Part shown: piece after piece, positions 11,962 to 23,300 of the stretch
How positions within the stretch are numbered: position 1 is the stretch's first letter
How the letters are laid out: each line of letters starts with the position of its first letter
NCBI GenBank assembly: GCA_902729315.2
Contig: LR746273.1
Coordinates: 5,864,001 to 5,928,000 of the forward strand
Direction: 5' to 3'
Length of the DNA stretch: 64,000 nt
Source of the DNA: Spirodela intermedia
Lineage: Eukaryota > Streptophyta > Magnoliopsida > Alismatales > Araceae
The notes under the pieces: generated by a model
Database searches by the model: none
Seen by the model: the letters and a program-made list of their open reading frames with translations, nothing else
What the model was told of the DNA's origin: nothing
Position numbers and translations under genes: made by a program

Positions 11962-14900
11962 ATGGCGACTCTGAGCCTTAACCCCGCGAGACTCAGAAGC
12001 CCCAACAAGCCCTTCTTCCGGAAGCCCACCTCCAGCCTGCTCCCCCTCTGCAGACCCTCCTCTGTTCCCAGCCACAGAGCCCTCCGGAGGACCGGAATCC
12101 TCCATAGCTCAATCTTCTGCCGTAGCTCACTCTCAGAGAGCTCAGCTTCCCCCCTGACTGAAGATTCCCCATTGGAAGACGACGCGGAGCAGCTGGAGGA
12201 GGAGGAGGAGGAGGAGGAGGAGGAGGAGGACGACGACGACGACGACGACGACGACCCGACGACGGAGGTCTGCTACCTGGACCCAGATGCCGACGCCGAG
12301 GCCATTACGGAGTGGGAGATGGACTTCTGCTCCAGGCCGATTCTGGATGCGAGGGGGAAGAAGCTCTGGGAGCTCGTCGTCTGCGACGGCACCTTGTCCT
12401 TGCAGTACACCAGATACTTCCCCAACAACGTCATCAACAGCGTAACCCTAAAGGAGGCCATCCTCACGATTAGTGACACTTTGGGAGTCCCCCTGCCGGA
12501 GAAGATCAGATTCTTCAGGTGCCCACCACGTTATTTTCTCTGGGTTTTTCTTTTTAGAAAAAAAAAGAATTTTTGAGGCGATTATAAGAACTTTGATTGG
12601 ATTTAGGTCTCAGATGCAGACGATAATAACGAGGGCCTGCAATGAGCTGTGTGTGAAGCCAATTCCGAGCAAAAGGGTAGGTGAAAGACTTGAGCTTTTT
12701 CCGATTTTTTTTATGACCCAGTAACACTCCACTCTTGGCACAAGAGTTGCTCCTTTGATTTCTTTCTTTCTTATTTTATTTTAAGGAAATAAATACAGGA
12801 AAATTGTTCAATCTGCACTCGGAAGAAGAGTTGTTCATGTCATGTTGTTTCCAATTATAGATAAATTAAGCTCGTGGAAAGCAGGAGATTTTTTGCCACT
12901 TATTCTTGCTACATGATTTGTGATGCAGTGTGTATCCCTGGTTCTATGGCTGGAAGAGAGATACGAGACTATCTACACGCGGCACCCAGGCTTCCAAAAG
13001 GGGACCAAGCCGCTTCTAGCCCTAGATAACCCATTTCCAATGCAGCTCCCCGAGAACCTTTTTGGGGAAAAATGGGCCTTCGTTCAGTTACCTTTCTCTG
13101 GTAAATTCATGCTCTACTCTGTTGGCCGGAATGCATTTTCTTTCAGGGAGACCAAGATTTCAGAAATTGCAGAAAAAAACGAACAGCCATATGAATTTCT
13201 CATAAAAAATGGAATGATCAAGCTCGTGTTACAATGTCATCATATATACATCGTCATAATCATCAATATAGATTTTATTTTATTTTTTGTGGTTTTTATT
13301 GAGTAATTTGTTTAAAGACACCATAATGAGAGGAACAGGCCCCCTGCTGGTGTTCATGAGTTTTCATGGCATCTGATAGCTTGTTCAATGCCCATGGAGT
13401 ACATAAATATCATCCATGCCCATTCAATGGTTTCGACAAGGTTTTAAAGGAGTTGTTGTTTGAGAAACAGTTTCTAAAATCTTCCTACCCATCAGATGTG
13501 TTTCTTGGAATTCGTTTCGAGAGATTCCAGGGAGTTGTTAGAACTGGGCTAGAACATCTTGACCCAGTTTCCAGATCTCTGAATCTCTCGGGGAAGTTCC
13601 TCTGCTGCTCCTGGTCCTAGATTTCTACACAGAGGAACTTGCAGCTGAGAGCAGTACGTTCCACAGGCATCAACCAAGATGGTAGTTTTCCTTAAGTAGA
13701 AAGAAGCCTGATTCCTTCTTCCATAGGACAAGTAATTTTCACATACTATGACCGGTCATGGATTGAGAAGAGTGATTTTCAGCTGGGAATAATTCAGATT
13801 TGTTTCCTTGCACAGAATTATTTCTTCTTCTAGAATCATGGAACTGAAACTGAGGAGATGTTCTGCCCGTTTCCAGGATGTTCTTGCTCGATTCTGGTTT
13901 AATAATAGTATGGGATCTGTTTCTGCTCACTTCTGGCACTCAGCCACTAGATTTCTTGAGATCAGACAGGGTACTTGTGTGTCTCTTTTTCTTGTGAATA
14001 ATAATACATCAATATGTGTCACTACCCACTCTGATAAATGCATGAATTCAACTTTAGGTTATTTATTAAATTTTATGTTCAGAAAAACACCGGTTCAGAT
14101 CTAATTTATTAATTATTTTTTAAAAATAGCTATAATTCATAGTTGACTCTTGTTAATTAAATGGTTCCAATTTTCAGCTCTCCAGGAGGAGATGTCCTCC
14201 CTAGATAGGAAGTATGCCTTTGGTTCAGATCTGGACTTGGACCTTCTGGGTCTTGAGATTGATGACAAGACACTGGTTCCTGGACTAGCTGTGGCATCTT
14301 CTCGTGCAAAACCCCTGGCAGGTACACTTCTTCCACCATATATCAGACGTGTGGTACAGACTTGGGCATAAGTAGACACATTTTCTTGTTATTTATTGTT
14401 AGAATATTCTCACAATACTCTGCTCCTTAGCCATGGATGTTGAGTAAGCTTTCTTTTTTTTTTTTCTTTTTTTTTTTTTCAAAGTAGTGTCTGAGTTGTG
14501 TTTGTTGCTGGGTTCAGTTGAAATGTTTGAAATAGGCTGAAAAGTCAACTTACATGCAAAGGGTCATATTGAAATAGTCCAGCGTTGAAGCGGGTGGCTA
14601 AATAATGGGATTAATCCTATGTGAGCATGCTCCATTCATTTCTGATTAGCTTTGAGATCAGATAAAGCATGCTTGCTCTTTAATTATTCCACATAAAGCA
14701 AGAAAGATTGTCACAATGAGATATCCATATCATGAGCTTGGGGTCTGCTTTCAATTCGGGTAAATCATTCATACAAAAAAGTCAGATAGTTTATGGGTAG
14801 CTTTAATTTCCAAGGAGGTTTGAGTGTTTGATTCTGAGACCAGCTTGGACAAACAGACTAGAGGTTTCTCTTCTCTCTAGTTATCGCCCATAAAAAAAGA

Positions 14901-15479
14901 AAGATTGCCATAATTAGAAACCCATGTCATGAATTTGGGAGATATCCATGTAAATTAGGCGTATCATTCATACAACAAATCATATTAATTATGGATAGTG
15001 GTAAATTCTAAGCATTTCAAGGATGTGATATGAGATCAGCTTGGATACACAGAGTAGGACTTATGTTTGATCTTTAAACAATCCACCTAAAAATAAAAAT
15101 GAAGAGCAATCGCCACAGTTAGAAACCCATGCAATGAAATTGGGAGATTTCCATGTAAATTGGCTATGGCTATGGCAGAATTAAGTTCTAAGGGTTTTCA
15201 CTGTTTTATGTGAGACTAGCCTGGACCAACGGCCTTGAAGTGTCCTCCGTCGAGGTAGACATCGATCGAGCTTCCTTGATTCTCTCCACCGGAGTCGCCA
15301 CGCGTTATGTCTATGCAACCTACAAGAAGACACCGGCAACAACAAAGGAGGCTGAGGCCTGGGAGGCAGCGAAGAAGGCATGTCGGGGGCTCCACTTCCT
15401 TGCCATTCAAGAGAAACTAGACTCAGACGACTGTGTTGGGTTTTGGCTTCTCCTAGACTTACCCCCTCCGCCAGTGTAA
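11962..15479 (+). CDS. ATAB2: ATAB2/Tab2 family chloroplast translation factor
   Basis: Five exons give 400 aa: 11962-12518, 12607-12676, 12929-13100, 14178-14321, 15220-15479. Arabidopsis ATAB2 and Chlamydomonas Tab2 are A/U-rich RNA-binding proteins needed to translate photosystem mRNAs in the chloroplast. The first 60 or so residues are Ser/Arg/Pro-rich with few acidic residues, as in a plastid transit peptide. A long run of Glu then Asp follows (about residues 77-95). The Tab2 domain starts at [10 protein letters not shown] and contains [32 protein letters not shown] and [10 protein letters not shown]. It ends in the hallmark [17 protein letters not shown] just before the stop. Every junction is in phase and the product aligns end to end with remembered ATAB2. 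The acidic run is longer than I recall for the family. The last intron carries repeated copies of its own acceptor region. Confidence 0.93.
14640..15240 (+). repeat. Tandem duplication across the ATAB2 last-intron acceptor
   Basis: Units of about 180-196 bases repeat. Each ends with a GAGA(T/C)CAG- or GAGACTAG-type acceptor: AG ends at 14661, 14843, 15039 and 15219. The last is the acceptor used in the ATAB2 model. Exon-like starts after the copies are CTTGGACAAACAG (14844) and CTTGGATACACAG (15040), against the true CCTGGACCAACGG (15220). Copies also share GAAACCCATG and TTCATACAA blocks. Confidence 0.85.
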
Positions 15480-15709
15480 TAGGAAATTTTGTGTTTTTTT
15501 TATTGTTGTATTATTCTGGTGGACATGCAATGAGGAATATTTGTCAGAATGGTTGCAATATTTAATAATGTCATCTTCATTTTTGTATGTAAGGGATGAG
15601 AATTACGTGTATTATTTTGAAAAAGTCTACACTTTATACAATAAATTACGTACATATATGAAAGTATATAGATAAAAACGGAAATATACAGATATGTATA
15701 TATATACAT

Positions 15710-15745
<36 letters not shown>

Positions 15746-15947
15746 CTCCTATACTTCAAATGGTTAACAAAACTTTCATCTCAGGGATGAGAGCAGGCTG
15801 AACAGCCCATAAGACTGCCAAGGCCAACACTCTAAATGTTCATGTTTTATGAACATTTTTTTCTGTATCATATATTAAATTACCCCCAGGATTGCTTACT
15901 AGTTGAACATCCCCAAATCAAAAGAACAGTCTAAGGCATCCTACCAT
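15480..15947. other. Convergent 3' ends of ATAB2 and TatB-like gene
   Basis: An AT-rich 468-base interval between two convergent genes. It should contain both 3' UTRs and polyadenylation regions, with AATAAA-like runs (for example CAATAAATTACG near 15640). A (GA)n microsatellite lies at 15715-15742. No coding signal is visible. Confidence 0.5.
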
Positions 15948-18185
15948 TCATTGGTTGGGTATTTGGTTCTCAGGCTGCCGGAAGAAATCCTTGGCATTCC
16001 GCGCCACTTCAGCTTCTAAAATGGCCTCCAGCACAATATCTGATCCCTTAGTCTCATCTGTGGGAAAAAGATTGACAGGTTACCCATCTAGAGCCTTATA
16101 CCACAAGATAATAGCATGTGAACAACGAAGAGAAAGATAAATGAAAGGGAATATAATCTCTGTTTTCTTGTCAGCTTCCACCACTCATATTCTCTGAAAT
16201 TTTGATAGAACCAACACTCCCAGAAATTATTTAATTGATAATCATTCTTCGCCGAATTTTTAAATTATTGCAGGCACGGCTGTTGAGTATCATTGAAATT
16301 GATATCTTCCATCACAGAATGACTCGAAAAAAGCAGCACAAGTATTCCAGCCAAGGCAATGTGCCACAAAGACAATGACCAGCCTTGAGTACCATAATTT
16401 ATCCACTAGATGATGAATATACAGACATTGTGAATCGTCCCGTGCCACTCGAGATTTCAAAAAGAAAAGGGTTTCGCCATAAATATTTAATTAGATGAGC
16501 CTATATTAATAATCGGCTACCTTTGACTCAATCATGTGAAAATGCCAGTCATCGGATGTTGCAACAAACCGAGGACTTTGGTCTTTAATTTGTGGACATA
16601 AAAGTTCAGTAGAGTCAAAGAAACGACAGGGCGTACCAATCATTAGTGAATGAGTGATTAATTACCTCCAGGTTTCGGTAGTAATCCAGCACTTTCAGCA
16701 GATACGGGAAGAATGGATAAGAGACCTAAACTATCAAAGTGCTTATCTCCATCTTCATTGCTTTTAAAATCATCAGACTTTACGGATGTAGATTCAGCGA
16801 ATTTCGCATATATCATTGCTTGGCTGTGTACATTAGCTGAGTCTGCATTAAAAGGCCCGTGGTCCTGGCATGAAATGGGAAAAGAAGGAAAAAAAAACTT
16901 AGAAATCATTTGTACTAAGACCAACAAGCACACAGCAATTGAGCTTAAGCAACACCTTTAATGCTTCAATTGTTGGCTTGCGCCAGCTATCGATTTGTGG
17001 AGAAGAAACAACATCTGACATTCATGAAATAGCTATTAACTCAGGAATTGATAATAAGCTGGAGAGAATTCGAATAAAAAATCAGTGACTCTTTATGATG
17101 CAAACCACAAAAAAATAAAATACTGCACACCATTGTATAAAGAAAACATGCAATAACTTGTACCATCAATCGGTTTAAGTTCGGTATTATCCAGCTTTCT
17201 TGTAAGTGGACCAGGGTTCAGGAGTGATATACTCCTGACCTCATAACGAATTGCTTCTAACTGTGCAATTGTGTCCTGCAGTTCTTTGTGCACCTAACAG
17301 AGAGAAAAGAAGTAGGTAAGATAAAAACATGTGTGAAAAGAACTATCTTCCTTCCATTCCGATACATGATCACAAGGCATTGCAGAAGCATTATCACATT
17401 CCTGAGAAGGGATAACCAGTTTCTCAAGGAAATATACACTGCCACTTACCTCTCAAATTCTCTCCAGGAAAAGAAATTAAATATGACGTCAACAATCTGT
17501 GATGTTCAAGAAGCATGTCGGTTCTCTTCCTTATTTCCATTATCTCACCGGATCATTCTTCCTTTTTCTCTCTTGGATGAGAAATACGTTGATTAAAAAA
17601 TAAATAAAATAAAAAATAAACTGTTTCTTAAAGAAATAAATAATTGACTTCTTTTTCACGGCTAAGAGAGAATCAGAGCCCCCCAGAGGTATCTATCGAC
17701 GAACTCCTTCGGTAACAAGACTGTCGGATCAGCTAAAGAGGAAAAGGTACCTGACTAACTTGCGACTGCTGCATAACACTATCAAACTGGCCCCGCGCCA
17801 TCTGAACATACCCAATTGCACGTCCCGCAAGCCTCCCAGCTGTCCTCGCAATGACTGGGAGGTCCTTCGGCCCTAGGGATGGTACGGAAAGCTACATCTA
17901 AATAATCTATCATAAGAAATATCCGAAATGTTATGCAGCAGTCCTACCCAATGCATCTTACCAAATTCCAACTTCAGTCGCACTGACGTGATAGGAACAA
18001 ACAAGGTGCATAAAGAACGGACGATTGGAGATTTGATGATTGCATTCAAATGTGAAAACCCTAAGCCCTTCATTCGTGCCAAAATAAAATACCAAAGAGA
18101 ACACCAGATGCGACTCTGACAGCTGAACTTGACGACTCCAGCAAAAAGAACCATGGAAAAGTAGCGCAGGAACGGGAAGGTGACC

Positions 18186-18231
<46 letters not shown>

Positions 18232-18353
18232 CCGATCAGCGCGGCGGTGGCTCCGAGGAGGAGGAAGATTTCTCCATACGAGAGTCCAAACATCGGCTTC
18301 GACGACCGAGGGGTTCCTGAAGTGGCCGCAGCAACCTCCACTTCAAGCACCAT
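15948..18353 (-). CDS. TatB-like subunit of mitochondrial Tat translocase
   Basis: Six minus-strand exons join in phase to 246 aa: 18353-18233, 17872-17751, 17293-17164, 17014-16956, 16864-16666, 16057-15948. The core starts MFGLSYGEIFLLLGATAALIG, a TatA/B membrane helix with its polar Glu, followed by the hinge GPKDLP and an amphipathic helix (ARTAGRLAGRAIGYVQMARG). A helical region follows with HKELQDTIAQLEAIR. The C-terminal end is DIVLEAILEAEVARNAKDFF. This matches Arabidopsis At5g43680, described as the plant mitochondrial TatB that works with mitochondrion-encoded TatC to move folded Rieske protein; that role is taken from the family. I start at 18353 (MVLEVEV). In-frame ATGs at 18416 and 18293 are alternatives, and the latter starts exactly at the membrane helix. 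The first intron opens with a long CT run directly after its donor (plus 18187-18228). Confidence 0.88.
18187..18228 (+). repeat. (GA)n microsatellite beside TatB-like donor
   Basis: About 21 GA units on the plus strand. On the coding minus strand this reads as CT repeats starting five bases or so after the first donor GTAATC. Similar runs occur at about 3605-3640, 10639-10674, 11428-11450, 11600-11646, 15715-15742, 35366-35391, 44962-44994, 56136-56171 and 59662-59697. Confidence 0.9.
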
Positions 18354-18419
18354 GGTCTGGCTATATGATCGAAACGGATCCTTATCGGTTCCACAAATGA
18401 TCATCCCGTCTACCAATGT

Positions 18420-19450
18420 TTGAACCGTTCGATCCGATCCAATGGTTACCCAAATATTTTCAAATAACCTGATTTATTTTTTTTCGTTTCCCCATATTTG
18501 CAAGCCCTGCAATCAAAAGATGACAAATATATCCTCAAGAACAATAATAGTTGACTCCATTGACTGGAGTCAATCTAGCTAGTCATCCGAAACATCTGGG
18601 TTTTCTGGTTTTTATTCTAAAAATATTTAAATGTTAATAAATATAATTCATAATCAATACACATTTCTCCAATTTTTTCATTTTCAGATTTTTTTTTATC
18701 AAAAAAACAGTAGATAAGTCATCTCCATTGAACACAACAATCTCACAAAAAGGTTTGGGTTATTTAATATTATTAATAGTATTTATTTCGAAGTGAATAA
18801 TCTAAAATTACTTAAAATAGATAATATTGGGGTAAGATCCCTCTTTCAATAATTGAACAATAGTTTTACTTACTAGATGAGATAATAAATACCAATTAGT
18901 AAAAATATATGTTATAAGATTTGAATGCAAATACAACAAGTAAAATAATCATATCCCATACTAAATATAATTATAATTATTAAATTAGAAAAAAAATGTA
19001 CGATGAATTGGATTTCACAATGAATAATGTGTTTATATTACACTGCTGGATAGGTCAAATTATGTAAAATTTTCAAAAAATAAAAATATGACAAATTTAA
19101 ATGTTTTTTCGTCGATGATGTCATAATGAAATAATTTCTCATATGGTCAAAGTTTACGAGGATGGTGAATCATAATGTTTTTAATATCATTTAGATGAAT
19201 CACATGTGAACTTTGGTCTCATAGTGATAAACTAAGGCCGTCATTTTTCTCATAAATTATGTATTATTAAAACATAGCGAAAAAAAGAGGGAAATGGGTT
19301 CGGTCCATTGGTATGAAACCGATCTGACTTCTCCATCTACGTGGCGGCCTCTGCGGCCATCCACGATCCCGAGAGCACCGGCTTCCCGACTGAGGGTATT
19401 TATGACATTCCATATCATACCGACGGGTAATATTGGCAAACTCCGGCCGG
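18420..19450. other. AT-rich divergent promoter interval
   Basis: Lies between the 5' ends of the minus-strand TatB-like gene and the plus-strand EFR3-like gene. It is strongly AT-rich from about 18590 to 19260 and turns GC-rich from about 19320, where the EFR3-like leader probably begins. No coding gene or recognisable transposon is seen. Confidence 0.5.
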
Positions 19451-20384
19451 AGAGCGCGCGTTCGCGCTTCACCGGCTTTCATATCCTACGGAGAGAGAGA
19501 GAGAGAGAGGGAGGGAGGGAGGGAGGAAGAGAGAGTGTGTGTGAGAGAGAGAGAGGTGGAGAAGGGGAGAGAGAGAGAGAAGCAGGGGAGGAGGGGAGGG
19601 ATGATGGTGTTTATATTCGAAAATTATGATTTTTGTTATTTGGGCAACGTTGTCTTCTCGGTCTGTCTTAATTGGAAGAGTCGGTTGGGGGGAGGGGGAC
19701 GGGGCGCTGTTGGTGGTTCCTTGGCCCCCGGGGGCACGCTTTTGTGGGGAGCAGCTCCGGAGCCCCTACCCCGGGCCGATCTTCCTTCCCAGACACCGCG
19801 GAGCTCTGTCTGTCTCCTCGGGTAATGCTCCGACGCCATACGCTCAGCGGTCGAGATCCAGGAATTCGCCGCTGATCGCGCCTGGATTTCACGAGGACCT
19901 GCATTGTGCATGTTTTCATTTGGCTGGGAGTTTTCATTTTGTTTCGCGTTATGGCCTGCTTGATCCTTGGAGGTCGCGCTTGTCTGAGCGCCATTGGACC
20001 AGTGAGGGAAATAATCATTGGCTTCGGTCGAATTGTTATTCCTCGATGGATTCCGTGTTCTATCTTTTGGAAACATTTTGGTTGATTGACATTCAATGTT
20101 TTTCATGCTTTATTTAGTGTCTAGTTTTTGTTTACAGTTCCAACAGCCGGAATTACTTTATTGCTCATCTAACTATTCATCTGCCTATCATTAAGTGATT
20201 ATTATTTTTATTTTTTTTCTGCAGGTTGGTCTGATTTCTGAAAGTCGCGGAGAGGAGTTAAGCTACTTTCCCTCTCTCCTAAGCATTTTCGGTGAGAAAG
20301 ATTTGGGCTTCATTCAGAGGGAGGAATCAATCAACCAGATAACGAGGTTATCAGAGCAAAGGCCACATCATTATTGTAAAGAAG
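19451..20384 (+). other. Probable 5' leader exon and leader intron of EFR3-like gene
   Basis: A GC-rich stretch with GA repeats (about 19491-19590) ends in CTCGG|GTAATG (donor at 19822). A T-rich tract ending TTTCTGCAG precedes 20225. This suggests a noncoding first exon of about 350 bases, an intron at 19822-20224, then a second exon running into the coding start at 20385. Short upstream ATGs occur in the first part, for example at 19600-19630. Splice sites are inferred and not confirmed by transcripts. Confidence 0.5.
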
Positions 20385-23300
20385 ATGGGGGTGATGTCAA
20401 GAAAAGTTTTACCCGTGTGCGGTAGCTTGTGCTTCTTCTGCCCCGCAATGCGGGCAAGGTCCAGACAACCAGTGAAGCGATACAAGAAACTTCTAGCTGA
20501 TATATTTCCCCGATCACAGGTTTTTTTTTAATTTTGTTAAATCTGCTTATCATTCAGTATTTCAATTTCACCAATTGCTTGACATTCTTTACTCGAATTT
20601 CTTCCATACAACTGCTGTTTTTCTCCCCACAACTGAAGAGTTACTAAGTTATTTTGCTACTACAGACGATACATTTCTCACATGCCATCATGCTTCCTTC
20701 ACAGAGAAACAAATCAGATTTCTCTGATTGATCACTTGTTTCACGTATTTGTGAAATAGTTTTATTCTCTCGACAAGATGGATTTCACATAGATCATTCT
20801 GGCTTCCTTATACCTTTTTAAGCTATGCAAACTGCACTTTACCTGATGAGTGTGGATGGTTCGCTCTGATTGCATAGTTAACCTATTACATGTTTTACTA
20901 ATATTCCTGTTTCTATCACATATATATGTAGTGGCTTTTTGAGTTGAATGAGCCGGTGACATATATCCTTCTTGTTTAGGAGGAAGAACCAAATGACCGG
21001 AAAGTTGGCAAGTTATGCGACTATGCTTCCAGAAACCCTTTGCGCATCCCTAAGGTATCTTGTTCAATTTTCTCCTTAGACATGAAATGTTTTTCGAGAT
21101 GAGGATTCCAGCTTAAACCATCACTTTTGATTCATTCGTTGAATATTACTTCAGTCTGACTGCCAAAATAACAAACAGAAATTAACTTAATTATAAAGCG
21201 GGAGTGAAAAGATACGGTTTCTTAACTCAGTATCACATAAATTACTGAAGTAACGGGTTTGGCTTAAGCAACTAAAAAAATTATGATTCCTCCATGAATC
21301 TAGATATAAATGGGACGTTGATACTCTCATGTTTTCTCACATGGAGTACTCGATGAAGATGCAGAAAAAATCTATGGAATTCTGTTCAAAAAGATTGCCT
21401 CAGTTTGATGTTAGGTTGTAAAACAGAAACGATATGCGTAATGGATTTCCAGAGGGTAGGGTTTTGCATAGAGAGGAAGATAACACTATAAATTTCTCCA
21501 CAGTGAATGTTCTAAGTGGACTTGCAACGCTATTTTAAATGTTTTCACTGTGTAGGAACATCAAATACAAATCAGAAATATTTTCAAGAACGATATTGTA
21601 CCAGATTTTTGTCATAGAGTTTGCCAACATTTGCCAAAGAATAATAGAGATAGATGAACTTGAAATATGATGCATTATATGATGGTTTTATTTCTCTTCC
21701 CATTGTGATTTCTTACTCATGATGACTATCTTTCATAAGAAAATAGTCAGAATATCTTTTACATTAACTGATCATCATATAAATCGTTGTAGTGCTCCCT
21801 TTGGTACTCACCAGAAATGATCAGCACTAATGCTGTTTCACAGAATGCTTCTGGTCTTCTCATGGTCAGAGTCTGTGTCAATGATTGTTGATGACATCAT
21901 TTTTCCAGAGAGAATACAATTTCTCATGGCTTCAGATTTAAATTTTTTGATTATCTTGAATGGGTGAACGAATTACTAAATTTTAACTGTTTTTTTATGA
22001 GTGTAAAATTCAACATTGAAACCTTTTATGTCATGAATCAGCAATTGTTTGCAGATTGAATTGCTGTTGTTAAGATTTTAGTATATTGGCAGTTTAATAT
22101 GTGGTAGCTTCTTCAAATTTTGAGTAGAACTTTCCGAGAGAGATCTTGACGATTTACTCCTTGTTTTTGGTAAGGCTAACGTAGAATGACCAATAAATTC
22201 TATTTTTATTTTTTAAAATATCTGGTAGGAGAGTGGACTCTGGTATTGAGTCTCAAAAACGTAAAAAATTACTTGAGGAGCTGTACATATTTGAAAACTA
22301 CTCTTGGACGTTTTTTCCATCATTCTCCCTCCGATCCATTTGGATGACTATAATTTTATTGATACGAAGGTTAAAAGTTAAGTTATGAAAAATTAAGGAT
22401 CCTAGGTATTTTTGTTTAAAGAAGGGATAACGGTTAAATATGATTTCTGGAAGATGGTTAGTGGATGTTATTTTATTGGAGGTTGACGCTGGTAGTGAAT
22501 CTCCTGAAGTTTCAAATCTACTCTAGGAGTATTCATAATTATACTTTTATTGACTGAGTTTAACTTGCCATTTATGCATCGTACATCTTGAGTTTTTCTT
22601 AAACTGTACAGAGTTGATGCCTTGAAAGAATGCCAAGACAGAAAGTTTTCTCGTTGTCACATTTTCAAGTACAAGATTGTCTTAATGCTTTATTATTCCG
22701 TGTGACTTCTTGGTGGTTAGTCTGGTTATCAATTAATTTATTTATAATATTTCAATTAAGTATGTAACCTTTGAGAGGGGTATCTCCTGTGAAAATTACA
22801 AGAAATTAAAATAGGCGATCGGATTAATTTAGAATCAGATCTAAAACAACTTCTGTATTTATTTGAGTAACCTTAGTGTGTAATGACTGAACTCTATTTG
22901 GTAATTTTAGCTATACGTACTGTGAAAGATATTTCTATTACTTCCGAATGTTCTATATTGCATAGGTTTGTTTCGATTTTAAATTTATTCAGTTGTTCTG
23001 AAATAGCAGTCATGATTTCTAGATAACAAATTACTTGGAGCAGAGGTGCTACAAAGAACTTAGGAGTGAACAGTTCAGTTCTGCAAAAACAGTCATGCTC
23101 ATTTATCAGAAATTATTAATTTCTTGTAAGGAGCAAATGTGAGTTCTTCTTCCTATGAATCATAATATGCATCCTTATTTATGATACTTATATGTCTGAA
23201 ATATTATCATACTTTTTAGCATGCTTTCTGGGTATTATGTTATTCATCATACTTGTGAAGCCCCCCATCCTCGAATAATATTTAGTTTTTTTTTTCAAGT

